64,000 bases of DNA, taken from Paraflavitalea devenefica (GTDB lineage Bacteria > Bacteroidota > Bacteroidia > Chitinophagales > Chitinophagaceae). Both the position numbers and the translations under genes were made by a program. The stretch covers positions 930,001 through 994,000 of the forward strand of contig NZ_JAARML010000002.1 of the NCBI RefSeq assembly GCF_011759375.1. The letters are read 5' to 3'. Positions within the stretch are counted from its first letter, which is position 1. Each line of letters begins with the position of its first letter. This document shows positions 1 to 8,900 of the stretch, in pieces. The notes below the pieces were generated by a model. That model ran no database searches. It was not told where the DNA came from and was given only the letters and a program-made list of their open reading frames with translations.

Positions 1-2643
1 CCTAATCTTTACAAGGACATCGTCCGGTTTGATAATTATGTTATGCCGGTCAACGATAGCGACTTTTTCATAGCGAACAAGGGAGGCGTATCGTTCTATA
101 AAAATAAGCAACGGCAGTTCTGGACCAGTTTCGGGCACGCCAATTACTGGCATTTCTTTAATATAGACAGTGTATTGTATTATGTGGATGATCAGGAAGT
201 GTATAGTATATCCCGGGGTGTTGTGGAAAAGAAAGGGCAGCTCAAGGGAGATATCGTACATAGCCCGGCTTATGGCCGCAAAGAGAAAAAACTGCAATTA
301 TTTTGGAACCTTTCTTCAAAAGATGTTTTTGTTTATCTTGATCAATCGCTTTACCTGGTAAAAAAACTACCCACTGGTGAATTATCAACTCAATTATTAC
401 TCACTGATTTCGACCTGAATGCTAACAGGATTGTATCTGCCTATTATGATGAGCCCCACAAACGGCTTTTTTTGGGCAGTGAAACGAGGGGATTATTTGT
501 TTTTACCCGCAAGCAATTCAATACAGTTAATTCAAAACAACCTGGTGCGGGTGAAGTGTTTTATGCGCAAACTGTTTTTGGCAATAGCGCAGTGCTTACG
601 GCAAGGGGAGAAATAATGGAAGCTTCCGGTACCAGCAGGCTCTTACCTGCTATAAACCGGCTGAATTTTGTTGACCATTACAGCTTGCTGACGGATGCCA
701 ATGGTTATATATGGGTCAAACAATGGAATCAACTGTATAAGTTCTCCAAAGACGGGCAACATTTACTGGATAAGTGGACATTTACGACAGGCATCCATAC
801 GGTGTACGAAGGCAGCAACGGGCAGTTATGGGTCGGTACCCCAAAGGGATTGTATGTAATGAACCTGTTCGTGAATAATGCTACGCCTGAATTTTTTACA
901 GACCGTGTGCAGGATATTACCTATATACAGCGTGAAACAGATGATATACTGTGGCTGGGTACCGGCAAAGGAGTATATAAACTGACGCTTTCCAGTCACA
1001 AAATACAGGCAATAGATAGCCTGAAGGGTATACAAATTCGCAGCTTTTATATTCCCAGACCTGGCGAAGTGTGGATTACTACGGCAGGCGATGGATTCTT
1101 CCTGTATAAGAACAGCAGGATTGTAAAGTTCCCGCTTGACCAGGGGCACTACCTGAATGCTGCCCACTGTATGATGGAAGATGCTTATGGCTATTGTTGG
1201 ATCACCACCAACAAAGGGTTATTCCGGGCTGCTAAAAAAGACCTGCTGAATTATGCGGATGGTAAAACCACTGCTATTTATTATCATTATTATGACAAGT
1301 ATGCGGGGTTTAATATCAATGAGTTTAATGGCGGATGTCAGCCTTGTGGCATTCAATTACCGGATGGTCATTTCTCCTTTCCATCCATGAATGGGCTGGT
1401 CATGTTCAAACCAGGTCAGGATGATATAGAGCTGCCCGATAAAGCTATTTTTATTGACAGGGTAGAGGTGGATGGGAAACAGCTAGCCAGCCGGGATACC
1501 TTTGTTTTTTCGAAAGATTTTGACCTGTTTAAATTATACGTTTCTACCCCTTATTGGGGCAACCCTTACAACCTGCGGCTGGAATTTGCCCTGAACAGGA
1601 ATACAGAAAAAGAAGTATGGAACAAGGTAGGCAGTGATGGCAGCGTTTCCCTCTCCTCCCTGTCATCCGGCACCTACCAGTTGAAGATCCGTAAACTGAA
1701 TGGCTTTGGGGATAATAATTATTCTTATAAAAGCATCGTGCTGGTGTTACCCCTGGCCTGGTATGAAACCTGGTGGTTTAAAGTGTGCATCATCGTGTTG
1801 GGCCTGTTGGGCATCTGGGGATATACCCGCTTTCGCCTGCAGTACATAAAGCATAAGAACAAGGTACTGGAATCACGTATTGATGAGCGCACAACTGCTC
1901 TGAAAGCCATCTTGAATGACCTGCAGGTCTCGGAGGAAGCCTTGCGTAAGCAAACGCATATACAGGAACGCCTGATGACGGCCATTGCGCACGACATTAA
2001 AAGCCCGCTGCGCTACATGATGCTGGCGGCAAAACGCCTTACCGAGAATACGGCTGCAGGTGGCAATGACCCCTCCGACGTGCATAAAAATGCGCAAATG
2101 CTGTATGAAGCAGGCTATCGCATGTACCACCTCACCGATAACCTGCTGCAGTATATCAAATTCTCGGGCCGCGACAGGCAGGTGGTGCCGGAAGAAGTAG
2201 ACCTCGGTGTCCTGGTGGGTGAAAAAGTGGAGATCTTCCGGGATATAGCTGCTGCCCAGCAAACGGTTATTGTGAATGAGGTACAACCAGGTATAATTAT
2301 ACGCAGCAATTTTAACCTGCTGGGCGTTATCATTCACAACCTCCTGGATAATGCAGTGAAGGTAACCTATGAAGGGCAGGTTAAAGTATACGTGGTGCCC
2401 GGCGATATACTCCGCATTGTAATAGTAGATTCCGGTATTGGCATGCATCCCGATATTGTGAACTGGTGTAACAGTGAACTTGCACGCACCAACCAGCCCA
2501 ATACTTCTTTTGCCGGGCATGCCGGTTTCGGGTTGATCATTATCAAAGAATTGCTGGCGCTCATGGATGGAAAGCTGCAGGTAAGCAGCAGCCACGAAAA
2601 AGGAACCACCATAGAACTGCTGTTCCGGGACTGGCAGGTATAA
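1..2643 (+). CDS. Sensor histidine kinase with Reg_prop propeller (5' end outside window)
   Basis: The reading frame is open from base 1, so the gene starts upstream; 880 codons are visible. The first ~450 visible residues carry repeated beta-propeller strands of the two-component-regulator (Reg_prop) type, such as LWVGTPKGLYVMN and CWITTNKGLFRA. A Y_Y_Y-like beta-sandwich follows, then one membrane segment (about bases 1765-1830) and a coiled linker. The kinase core has the H-box HDIKSPL with the phospho-accepting His at bases 1990-1992, the N-box NLLDNA, the G1 box DSGIGM and the G2 box GFGL. It should sense a periplasmic ligand and phosphorylate a response regulator. No receiver or AraC domain is fused, so it is a classical kinase rather than the hybrid type common in Bacteroidota. 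The convergent LuxR-type regulator is a candidate partner, but this is inference. Confidence 0.92.
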   Translation, partial: PNLYKDIVRFDNYVMPVNDSDFFIANKGGVSFYKNKQRQFWTSFGHANYWHFFNIDSVLYYVDDQEVYSISRGVVEKKGQLKGDIVHSPAYGRKEKKLQLFWNLSSKDVFVYLDQSLYLVKKLPTGELSTQLLLTDFDLNANRIVSAYYDEPHKRLFLGSETRGLFVFTRKQFNTVNSKQPGAGEVFYAQTVFGNSAVLTARGEIMEASGTSRLLPAINRLNFVDHYSLLTDANGYIWVKQWNQLYKFSKDGQHLLDKWTFTTGIHTVYEGSNGQLWVGTPKGLYVMNLFVNNATPEFFTDRVQDITYIQRETDDILWLGTGKGVYKLTLSSHKIQAIDSLKGIQIRSFYIPRPGEVWITTAGDGFFLYKNSRIVKFPLDQGHYLNAAHCMMEDAYGYCWITTNKGLFRAAKKDLLNYADGKTTAIYYHYYDKYAGFNINEFNGGCQPCGIQLPDGHFSFPSMNGLVMFKPGQDDIELPDKAIFIDRVEVDGKQLASRDTFVFSKDFDLFKLYVSTPYWGNPYNLRLEFALNRNTEKEVWNKVGSDGSVSLSSLSSGTYQLKIRKLNGFGDNNYSYKSIVLVLPLAWYETWWFKVCIIVLGLLGIWGYTRFRLQYIKHKNKVLESRIDERTTALKAILNDLQVSEEALRKQTHIQERLMTAIAHDIKSPLRYMMLAAKRLTENTAAGGNDPSDVHKNAQMLYEAGYRMYHLTDNLLQYIKFSGRDRQVVPEEVDLGVLVGEKVEIFRDIAAAQQTVIVNEVQPGIIIRSNFNLLGVIIHNLLDNAVKVTYEGQVKVYVVPGDILRIVIVDSGIGMHPDIVNWCNSELARTNQPNTSFAGHAGFGLIIIKELLALMDGKLQVSSSHEKGTTIELLFRDWQV

Positions 2644-2650
2644 GGAGGTG

Positions 2651-2692
2651 TTAGCTTTTAGGCAGTAGCTGTTAGCGGTCAGAGTTTGGCTG
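2651..2692. repeat. Heptamer-period tract (six 7-bp units)
   Basis: Just after the kinase stop codon, six consecutive 7-bp units can be read: TTAGCTT, TTAGGCA, GTAGCTG, TTAGCGG, TCAGAGT, TTGGCTG. Most share an NTAGC or AGC core. The same AGCTNNN-type heptamer pattern recurs at 25273-25314. Function unknown. Confidence 0.5.
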
Positions 2693-2847
2693 CCGGGTTG
2701 CTTTTTACACTTCATTTCCCGCCGTTTACTCAACTATTAGTACCAACTACGCATCAGTCTTATGCAGCGCTGCAGGTGTTTTATAGCTTTGCAGTCAGTA
2801 TACTATTGGTTGCAACAAAATAATTAGGAAAGGGCGACTACTGTAAG

Positions 2848-2879
2848 GGGGGCTGGTGATCAGCCCCCTTTTTCTTTTT
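2848..2879 (+). terminator. Rho-independent terminator after the kinase gene
   Basis: A perfect 8-bp stem GGGGGCTG/CAGCCCCC (2848-2855 with 2861-2868) with a 5-nt loop is followed directly by TTTTTCTTTTT. The T-run reaches the stop codon of the convergent regulator gene. It has the right polarity to end plus-strand transcription from the kinase; the minus side lacks a good T-run. Confidence 0.85.
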
Positions 2880-3543
2880 ACTCGTAGTTGACGATGGAAG
2901 AAGTGTCGTATAACTTTACTTTCTCTACCAGCTCTACGATGTTAGAGACCTCCATTTTCTCAAAAATGCGGCTCTTGTAAGTGCTCACCGTAGATATCTG
3001 CAGGCTGAGCGTTACCCCGATCTCTGCCACACTGGCGCCTTTCACCAGCAATTGCATCACTTCCATTTCCCGGTTGGAAAGACCGGTAAGGGGATTGCGG
3101 GCAGATGCCTTTTTGGTAGTGAGCCCGTTGATCAGGTGCTGCTTCACCGTGGGGCTGATGTACTTGTCATTGTTTTGAATGGTCTGGATGGCGGCTTTTA
3201 GTTCTCCTTCCGGCGCCTGCTTTACGACGTAACCGTCGGCTCCGGCCTGCAGGTAGCGAAGGGCGTATAACTGTTCGTCATAGCCGGAGAAAATGAGAAT
3301 CTTAACATGGGGCTGTCGAAGCTTTACGACATCAATCATTTGCAGGTTATTCCCCCCGGGGATGTTGATGTCCAGGACCAGCAGGTCAAATCTGTCTGTG
3401 TCCAGTAATTTGAGGGCCTGATCGAAGTTGTTGGCCTCCCGGATCGTGCCGGCGGGCAACATTTCCTTAATTACAAGAGCGGTTCCATAGCGTACAATAG
3501 AGTGATCATCAGCAATCAGGACTTGGTACTTTGCATCTTTCAT
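2878..3543 (-). CDS. LuxR/NarL-family response regulator
   Basis: 221 aa, the usual length for the NarL/FixJ class. An N-terminal receiver domain (residues ~6-125) has the acidic pair in ADDH and the phospho-accepting Asp58 in LLVLDINIP. The switch Thr/Ser and Lys regions follow (ILIFSGYDE, VVKQAP). A LuxR-type helix-turn-helix (residues ~150-212) begins LSNREMEVMQLL and includes the recognition helix region STVSTYKSRIFEKM. It should bind DNA as a dimer when phosphorylated. It is transcribed convergently to the histidine kinase gene, so the two are not one operon and their pairing is unproven. The upstream region contains an inverted repeat at 3611-3662 that could be an operator. Confidence 0.93.
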   Translation of the reverse strand: MKDAKYQVLIADDHSIVRYGTALVIKEMLPAGTIREANNFDQALKLLDTDRFDLLVLDINIPGGNNLQMIDVVKLRQPHVKILIFSGYDEQLYALRYLQAGADGYVVKQAPEGELKAAIQTIQNNDKYISPTVKQHLINGLTTKKASARNPLTGLSNREMEVMQLLVKGASVAEIGVTLSLQISTVSTYKSRIFEKMEVSNIVELVEKVKLYDTSSIVNYE

Positions 3544-3610
3544 TAGTGAGTATCAGATTATTGGTTTGGGAAGAGAGCCTTATTGAAACTGAATGTAATA
3601 TACGATTTCT

Positions 3611-3662
3611 TCTATACTAATATCAAACTTCTACTACATACTTATGGAAATTATAGTATAGA
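3611..3662. promoter_or_regulatory. Inverted repeat upstream of the response regulator gene
   Basis: TCTATACTA (3611-3619) and TAGTATAGA (3654-3662) are perfect reverse complements about 34 bp apart, in AT-rich DNA 70-120 bp upstream of the regulator start. This could be a regulator site or chance; no matching -7 motif was seen beside it. Confidence 0.25.
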
Positions 3663-3818
3663 GGATTACCTGTAGGTATAATAGTTTTGCTGGTATAGCA
3701 AGAAAGGAACAGATACTGAGGGGGTTAGCCGCTAATATCAATTTGTTTGAGAAATATCAATTCTACCCAAATGCCCTATTTAAAACCAGCCATACCTATG
3801 CGAAACCGTGCCGGCAAT

Positions 3819-3863
3819 ATGCCAGGTCCTGTATATCAGGTTCATAACGACCTGGCATTTTTT
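3819..3863 (+). terminator. Strong terminator-like hairpin without an upstream gene
   Basis: A perfect 10-bp stem ATGCCAGGTC/GACCTGGCAT (3819-3828 with 3849-3858) is followed by TTTTTT. Its loop holds a nested 4-bp hairpin CCTG-TATAT-CAGG (3828-3840) that shares one stem base, so the two forms compete slightly. No convincing plus-strand gene lies between 3544 and this point. It could therefore end a small RNA or act as an attenuator in a long leader of the OmpA-family gene at 4218. Confidence 0.6.
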
Positions 3864-4013
3864 CTCTACCGCTTTACCGGTTCCGTTACAGGTCTACTCC
3901 GATCATTCAGTTATACTACTAAAAATACTGTGCAAGCAGTCTCCGGGTCATGGTACAAGGGGGGATATCGTTCAATGACGCAGTGAACGAGTCCCTGGTT
4001 TCCAGTAAGCTTA

Positions 4014-4061
4014 ATTCTTTCCTTACCGCCCTGCCTTTCCAGGCGGGGCAAAGGAAAGAAT
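4014..4061. repeat. Long imperfect inverted repeat
   Basis: ATTCTTTCCTT (4014-4024) pairs with AAGGAAAGAAT (4051-4061). Inside it GCCCTGCC pairs with GGCGGGGC (one G-T wobble). There is no T-run on either side, so this is more like a REP-type hairpin than a terminator. It lies in the 674-bp gene-free stretch 3544-4217, which also holds the hairpin at 3819 and the repeat at 4121. Confidence 0.5.
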
Positions 4062-4120
4062 ACTAAAAATTCCCCACTTCATTAAATGTCACCCTGTCCA
4101 AAGGACTCCTGCGGAGAGCT

Positions 4121-4157
4121 ATGTCATCCTGAGCTTGTCGAAGGATTGTCGAAGGGC
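4121..4157. repeat. Dispersed intergenic repeat ('CHPELVEG' type)
   Basis: The stretch beginning GTCATCCTGAGCTTGTCGAA, read in the OmpA frame, gives the peptide CHPELVEG. That peptide is a familiar spurious translation of a dispersed intergenic repeat in many bacterial genomes (recalled, not searched). A second, shorter copy of its TTGTCGAAGG core follows at 4147-4156. This argues that the upstream ATG at 4086 is not the true start of the next gene. Confidence 0.6.
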
Positions 4158-4217
4158 ATGAGCAGCTACCGGAAAGGGATGGCCCACATCATTATGCACG
4201 ACTCATTAACCAAAAAT

Positions 4218-5558
4218 ATGACCATGATTAAAAAATTACTTGTACTCACTGTGGCGGCCCTGATAGGCGCCGGCAGTGCTATGGCCCAGGGATTCCTTTC
4301 CAAAAAGAAAGGCAGCCTCATCGGCTTTAGCGTCAATTTCACCGATTTTAAAACCCCCAGTGAGATCAAAGCCACTTCGCTGAAGGATGCCTTGAAAAAG
4401 GGCGACTGGCACAAAATGTCAGAGATGGGCTGGGGATTCTCACTCCTATACTGGCAGGGATTGAGCAACCGGCTCGACCTCTCGGCCCGTTATAATGGGG
4501 TGTTTACCGACTTCACCCGCAGCAGCTATGACAATGAATATTCCAATGAATTTGAGGCGGCCCTGCATGCCCGGGCATTGACAGATGACCATACGCTGAA
4601 TCCCTTTCTTACGGCGGGCATCGGTGTGGGCGACTACGGCAAGACCTGGGCGCCTTATGTACCACTGGGGCTTGGACTGCAATTGAACCTGGAAAGCACT
4701 ACTTATGTTTTCCTGCAGATACATTACCGGGTATCGCTGGATAAGTCGGCATTGGATGATAACCTCTTCTGGTCGCTTGGCTTTACAGAGAGCCTTTCTT
4801 CTCCTAAAACACCCCCGCCTCCTGTAACGGTACCCTTCCCGGTAGTAGAACGGAAAGACCAGGATGATGATGGCATTGTGGATAGTGTGGATGCCTGCCC
4901 CGATGTAAAAGGGCTGGCCCATTTGAATGGTTGCCCCGACGGGGATGGCGATGGTATTGCGGATAAAGATGATAAATGTCCCACCATAAAGGGTATAGCC
5001 AGGTACAACGGTTGTCCCATACCGGATACAGACGGGGATGGCGTAAATGATGAGCTGGACAAATGCCCTGCTGTAGCCGGTGTGGAACGGTATAACGGTT
5101 GTCCTATACCCGATACGGATAAAGATGGCGTGAATGATGAGGAAGATAAATGCCCGGCATTGGCGGGTGTAAAGGAAAACCAGGGATGCCCTGTCGTAAA
5201 AGAAGAAGTGGTGAAAAGAGTGAACGTAGCGGCCGGCAACATCTTCTTTGTGAGCGGAAGCGCCAAACTGCTGGCCAAATCCTTTAAGTCGTTGGATGGC
5301 GTGGCTGCAGAACTGAAAAAGGATACCGATCTGAAGCTGTCTATTGAAGGACATACGGATAATACCGGATCCGATAAGGTAAACCAGCCGCTGAGCGAAA
5401 AAAGGGCCAGGGCTGTACTGGATTACCTGAAAAGCAAAGGTGTTGAGGAAAGCCGGATGCAATCGGCCGGTTATGGTTCATCACGTCCTGTGGCCGATAA
5501 CAAAACAGCCAAAGGCAGAACCCTGAACAGAAGAGTTGAACTGAAGCTTACCTATTAA
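4218..5558 (+). CDS. OmpA-family outer-membrane protein with TSP3 repeats
   Basis: 446 aa from the chosen ATG. The frame is open further upstream to an ATG at 4086, but that extension runs through a dispersed repeat. The residues after 4218 (MIKKLLVLTVAALIGAG...AMAQ) form a proper signal peptide. The next ~190 residues look like a small beta-barrel (outer-membrane protein beta-barrel type). Four calcium-binding thrombospondin type 3-like repeats follow (DQDDDGIVDSVDACPD, then DGDGIADKDDKCP, DTDGDGVNDELDKCP, DTDKDGVNDEEDKCP). The C-terminal ~115 residues are an OmpA peptidoglycan-binding domain with the signature IEGHTDNTGS and NQPLSEKRARAV. It should link the outer membrane to peptidoglycan. 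A weak hairpin (CAGAAG...CTTCTG, 5622-5667) followed by ATTTT lies downstream. Confidence 0.93.
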   Translation: MTMIKKLLVLTVAALIGAGSAMAQGFLSKKKGSLIGFSVNFTDFKTPSEIKATSLKDALKKGDWHKMSEMGWGFSLLYWQGLSNRLDLSARYNGVFTDFTRSSYDNEYSNEFEAALHARALTDDHTLNPFLTAGIGVGDYGKTWAPYVPLGLGLQLNLESTTYVFLQIHYRVSLDKSALDDNLFWSLGFTESLSSPKTPPPPVTVPFPVVERKDQDDDGIVDSVDACPDVKGLAHLNGCPDGDGDGIADKDDKCPTIKGIARYNGCPIPDTDGDGVNDELDKCPAVAGVERYNGCPIPDTDKDGVNDEEDKCPALAGVKENQGCPVVKEEVVKRVNVAAGNIFFVSGSAKLLAKSFKSLDGVAAELKKDTDLKLSIEGHTDNTGSDKVNQPLSEKRARAVLDYLKSKGVEESRMQSAGYGSSRPVADNKTAKGRTLNRRVELKLTY

Positions 5559-5697
5559 CAATATAAACAGGCAGTAAGACCAACAGGCAGGCATGAATTT
5601 CTTTTGAAGGTCAGGACGGAACAGAAGGACGGAAGTACGGGATGGTTATTCCGGCTTCCGACTTCTGATTTTGATAAGTTGTTGACAATATTAACGG

Positions 5698-5768
5698 TTT
5701 GTAGAAATAGTACTACAAAAGAATTGGAGTAGTATTACAAATCAGCAAATGGACTTATAATACATTTG
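5698..5768 (+). promoter_or_regulatory. Activator-type promoter region of the giant surface protein gene
   Basis: TACATTTG (5761-5768) matches the Bacteroidota -7 consensus TAnnTTTG exactly, but no TTTG lies at the -33 position. In its place are two direct repeats, TAGTACTACAAAA (5708-5720) and TAGTATTACAAAT (5730-5742), spaced exactly 22 bp apart. The upstream one also forms a dyad with TTTGTAG (5698-5704). The arrangement suggests regulator binding on one DNA face just upstream of polymerase. The gene-free stretch 5559-5962 holds this promoter, a weak hairpin after the OmpA gene, and a ~190-nt leader. Confidence 0.45.
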
Positions 5769-5962
5769 ATGACGTGAAAGAGCAGTAGCTATTCACCATC
5801 ATTTTACCCCGCAGTAGTGATTTTATTCTCTGTAATCTTTGATCCGGTTTTGGTCTGATGCTTTTTAAGCATCCTGGTATAGTAGCAATTAACCAAATTA
5901 TGTATAACCTTTTGTCTATGACAAAGGGTGACGGAATGTTTTTTCCTTTACAATATCGTGCT

Positions 5963-8900
5963 ATGAGAACTAAACGTCCTTCTTTCCTTGCAAAGACCAC
6001 GTGCCCATCCGCCAGGTTCCTGTTGCCATTGATTGTTGGTCTGTTGATCAGCAGCGGCGCTGTGGCTACTTCTTTTCCTGTTACCAATACATATGATTCC
6101 GGGCCGGGTTCCTTCCGGCAGGCCATCGTGGATGTGAATGCAGCGGGAGCAGGACCGCACAGTATTGAATTTAATGTATATGGCCAGATCACCATCCTGT
6201 CTTCACTTCCGGCCATCACCCAAAGTGATGTTACCATTGACGGGCAGAACAAGATCACTATTAACTCCAATGGCTCCGATCCGATCTGTAATCCGTTTAA
6301 CATCAGGGCGAATAATGTAATTGTCAGGAATTTTAAACTGACCAACAATGGTGATATTGACATCATCATTGCCGCCAATACCACCGGCGTAGTGATTGAT
6401 GGGATCTCTGCCAGCAGTACTACCGGCAATTGGCTGAATGCGCTGATCTATGTAGAGGGAGCTTCTACTAATTTAACGCTCAGGAATATCCGGTCGACGG
6501 ACCTGCAGCCCTGCGGAAGCACCTACTTTGGAAGAGGGATTCTTATTGTTGGTGGACTGCAAACCAACCTCATTATAGATAGTGTTACACTCAATACTCA
6601 GGGCAATACCAGAGGATGCGAAGGCATCGTATTCCGCGATGCTGCCATTAACGGGCTTACATTGACCAATACCAGTATCAGTGGTTTCCAGAATGGCATT
6701 GTGCTGGATAATACCGGTGGCCCTGTAGAGACCGCCAATAATGTTTTATTACGCAATGTTACCCTCGACTCGCTCATCACCGGCGTGTCGGTTGGTTTTT
6801 ACTCGGATTTTGTAAATACCAATATCCAGATCAAAAATACGGTCATTGACCTGAACACGCTTGGCGCCGATGATGATGGCGATTATCCCATCCGGTTCGA
6901 CAATACCACCAATGGCGTTACGATCGATACCGTACGCCTGCATGAAAGCGATGTTTATTTTATATGGTTTAATGGCGCGGCCAGCAATGTAACCATTAAC
7001 CATTCCGTCATGGAGAATACCATACCCGGCCTGTATGGCGGTGGTCAGTTTATCCGTTTTGAAAGTACTGTCAATAATGTCAATATCAGTAATACTGTAC
7101 TGAATGGCGATAAGCCTGCCAATGCGGATGATGCTGATTACGGAATTGTATTTATCGGCGCTACAACAGATATTACGTTGGACCACCTTACCCTTAATGA
7201 ATTTGATGTAGATGGTATCCATATATTGGCGGCCAATACCAACTTCCAGCTCACCAATTCCACCTTCACCAATAACTATGATGGTATAGAGTTCTATAAC
7301 AATGTTCCCCGCAGTAATGTAGACATTATCAACTCCTCCTTCAGGGGCGCGGCCGGTGGGCGCAGTGGCATTGTAGTTGGTGCGGCCAATGCCGTTTCCG
7401 ACATAGACCTTGTGGGCGATACGGTGACAGGGCATGTCAACAACGGTATCTGGTATTATGGCGGTCAGGCCGTAACGGATGCATCCATTACCGGTTGTGT
7501 GGTGCATGACAATGGAGGGGCGGGGATTGTGATTGACCAGCCAGATAAGGTACTTATTACACAAAATGCAATCTATGATAATACGGGTTTAGGGATTGAC
7601 CTGACCAATGCAGGCAACTGCGGCTATGAAGGGGCCAACCGGCCCGTGCTGGTGTCGTCCACACCGCTTGGAGGCGGACAATACGAACTGGTCATCAACC
7701 TGCCGGCGATTGTTCCCTCCGGCTATACGGTAGATATCTATGCCAATGATCCCGCTACTTCGGCTGCCAGCGGTCAATACTTTGTGACCAGCTTAACGGG
7801 TCTGAATAGTGGCAATAATACACGGACGGTTACCTATAATACCGGCCCCGGCGCTACCGGGGTCGGTTTTTGGACAGCTACCTTACGCATCCCCGCTAAT
7901 AATTGCGGCACCTCAGAATTCAGTGATAAGCTAAGTATTGGCATCAAAGCGCCTGCCTGTATTACCAATGGCATCGTAGCCTGGTACCGGGCGGATATGG
8001 GCGTAAATGGCATCAACTGGGGCGATATCAGTGGCAATGCCAACCATACCACTGTGGTCGGCGATCCTGATACCAGTACCGGATCAGTAAACTTCAACCC
8101 TGCTTTTTATTATGATGGCAATGATGCGCACCGGGTACCTGCCGGTGCAGGTGTTACCACCGCCTACACTATGATGGGCCTGGGCCGGCTGGAAGGCACA
8201 CAGAATGGAAGGGTGTTTACCAGCTCTACTGGCAACAAACTGTTTGGCTGGTGGGCCAATGGAGAGAACGGCTACCACAATGAGGCCTGGCTTAAAAATA
8301 CTACTCCCATTACCAGCTATACCAAATTGTATTCATTAAAACGCGCCAATAGCGGTAGCGGGCCTTATGAGTTCAAGGGTAATGGCATGCTGTTGAGCTC
8401 CGGCGCTTCCTCAAACGGCAGCGTTTGGACCCTGGATATAGGCGGCGCTTTTAATAATGAGTATACAAAGGTGTTCGTACCGGAAGTCTTTATCTACAAC
8501 CGTGACCTGACACCGGCCGAAATACAACGCCTCGAATCTTATATGGCGTTGAAATACGGCATTACATTAAACAATGGAACTACGGATTATATAGCCTCTG
8601 ATGGCACTACCATCATGTGGAGCGCTTCAACGAATAGCGCCTATGGAAAACATATCACGGGTATCGGGAAGGACGATTGTACGCTGCTGCATCAGAAACA
8701 ATCGGTCAGTGCCGACACCGGGTTGGTAACTATTGCACTGGGTAATACGGTGGCTGTTTCCAATGCCGCCAATACCAACGCGGTGACCACTGATAAAACC
8801 TTCCTGGTATTTGGTGATAACGGTGCTGCTGTAGCTTATGCAACAGCGGTAACAGGCGCTACGGCAACACAGCGGATGGCCAGGGTATTTAAAGTGCAGA

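Noticed and set aside
1873..2733. 286-aa minus-strand ORF
   Set aside because: It is antisense to the histidine kinase core, whose motifs are intact; composition is rich in His, Cys and Gln as expected for a shadow.
3747..3986. 79-aa plus-strand ORF over the terminator-like hairpin
   Set aside because: It runs straight through a strong hairpin and T-run, has no start signal and no protein-like pattern.
4446..5462. 338-aa minus-strand ORF
   Set aside because: It is antisense to the OmpA/TSP3 gene; long only because the repeats lack reverse stop codons.
6749..7564. 271-aa minus-strand ORF
   Set aside because: It is antisense to the beta-helix part of the giant protein; Ile- and Gly-rich shadow of the repeated codons.
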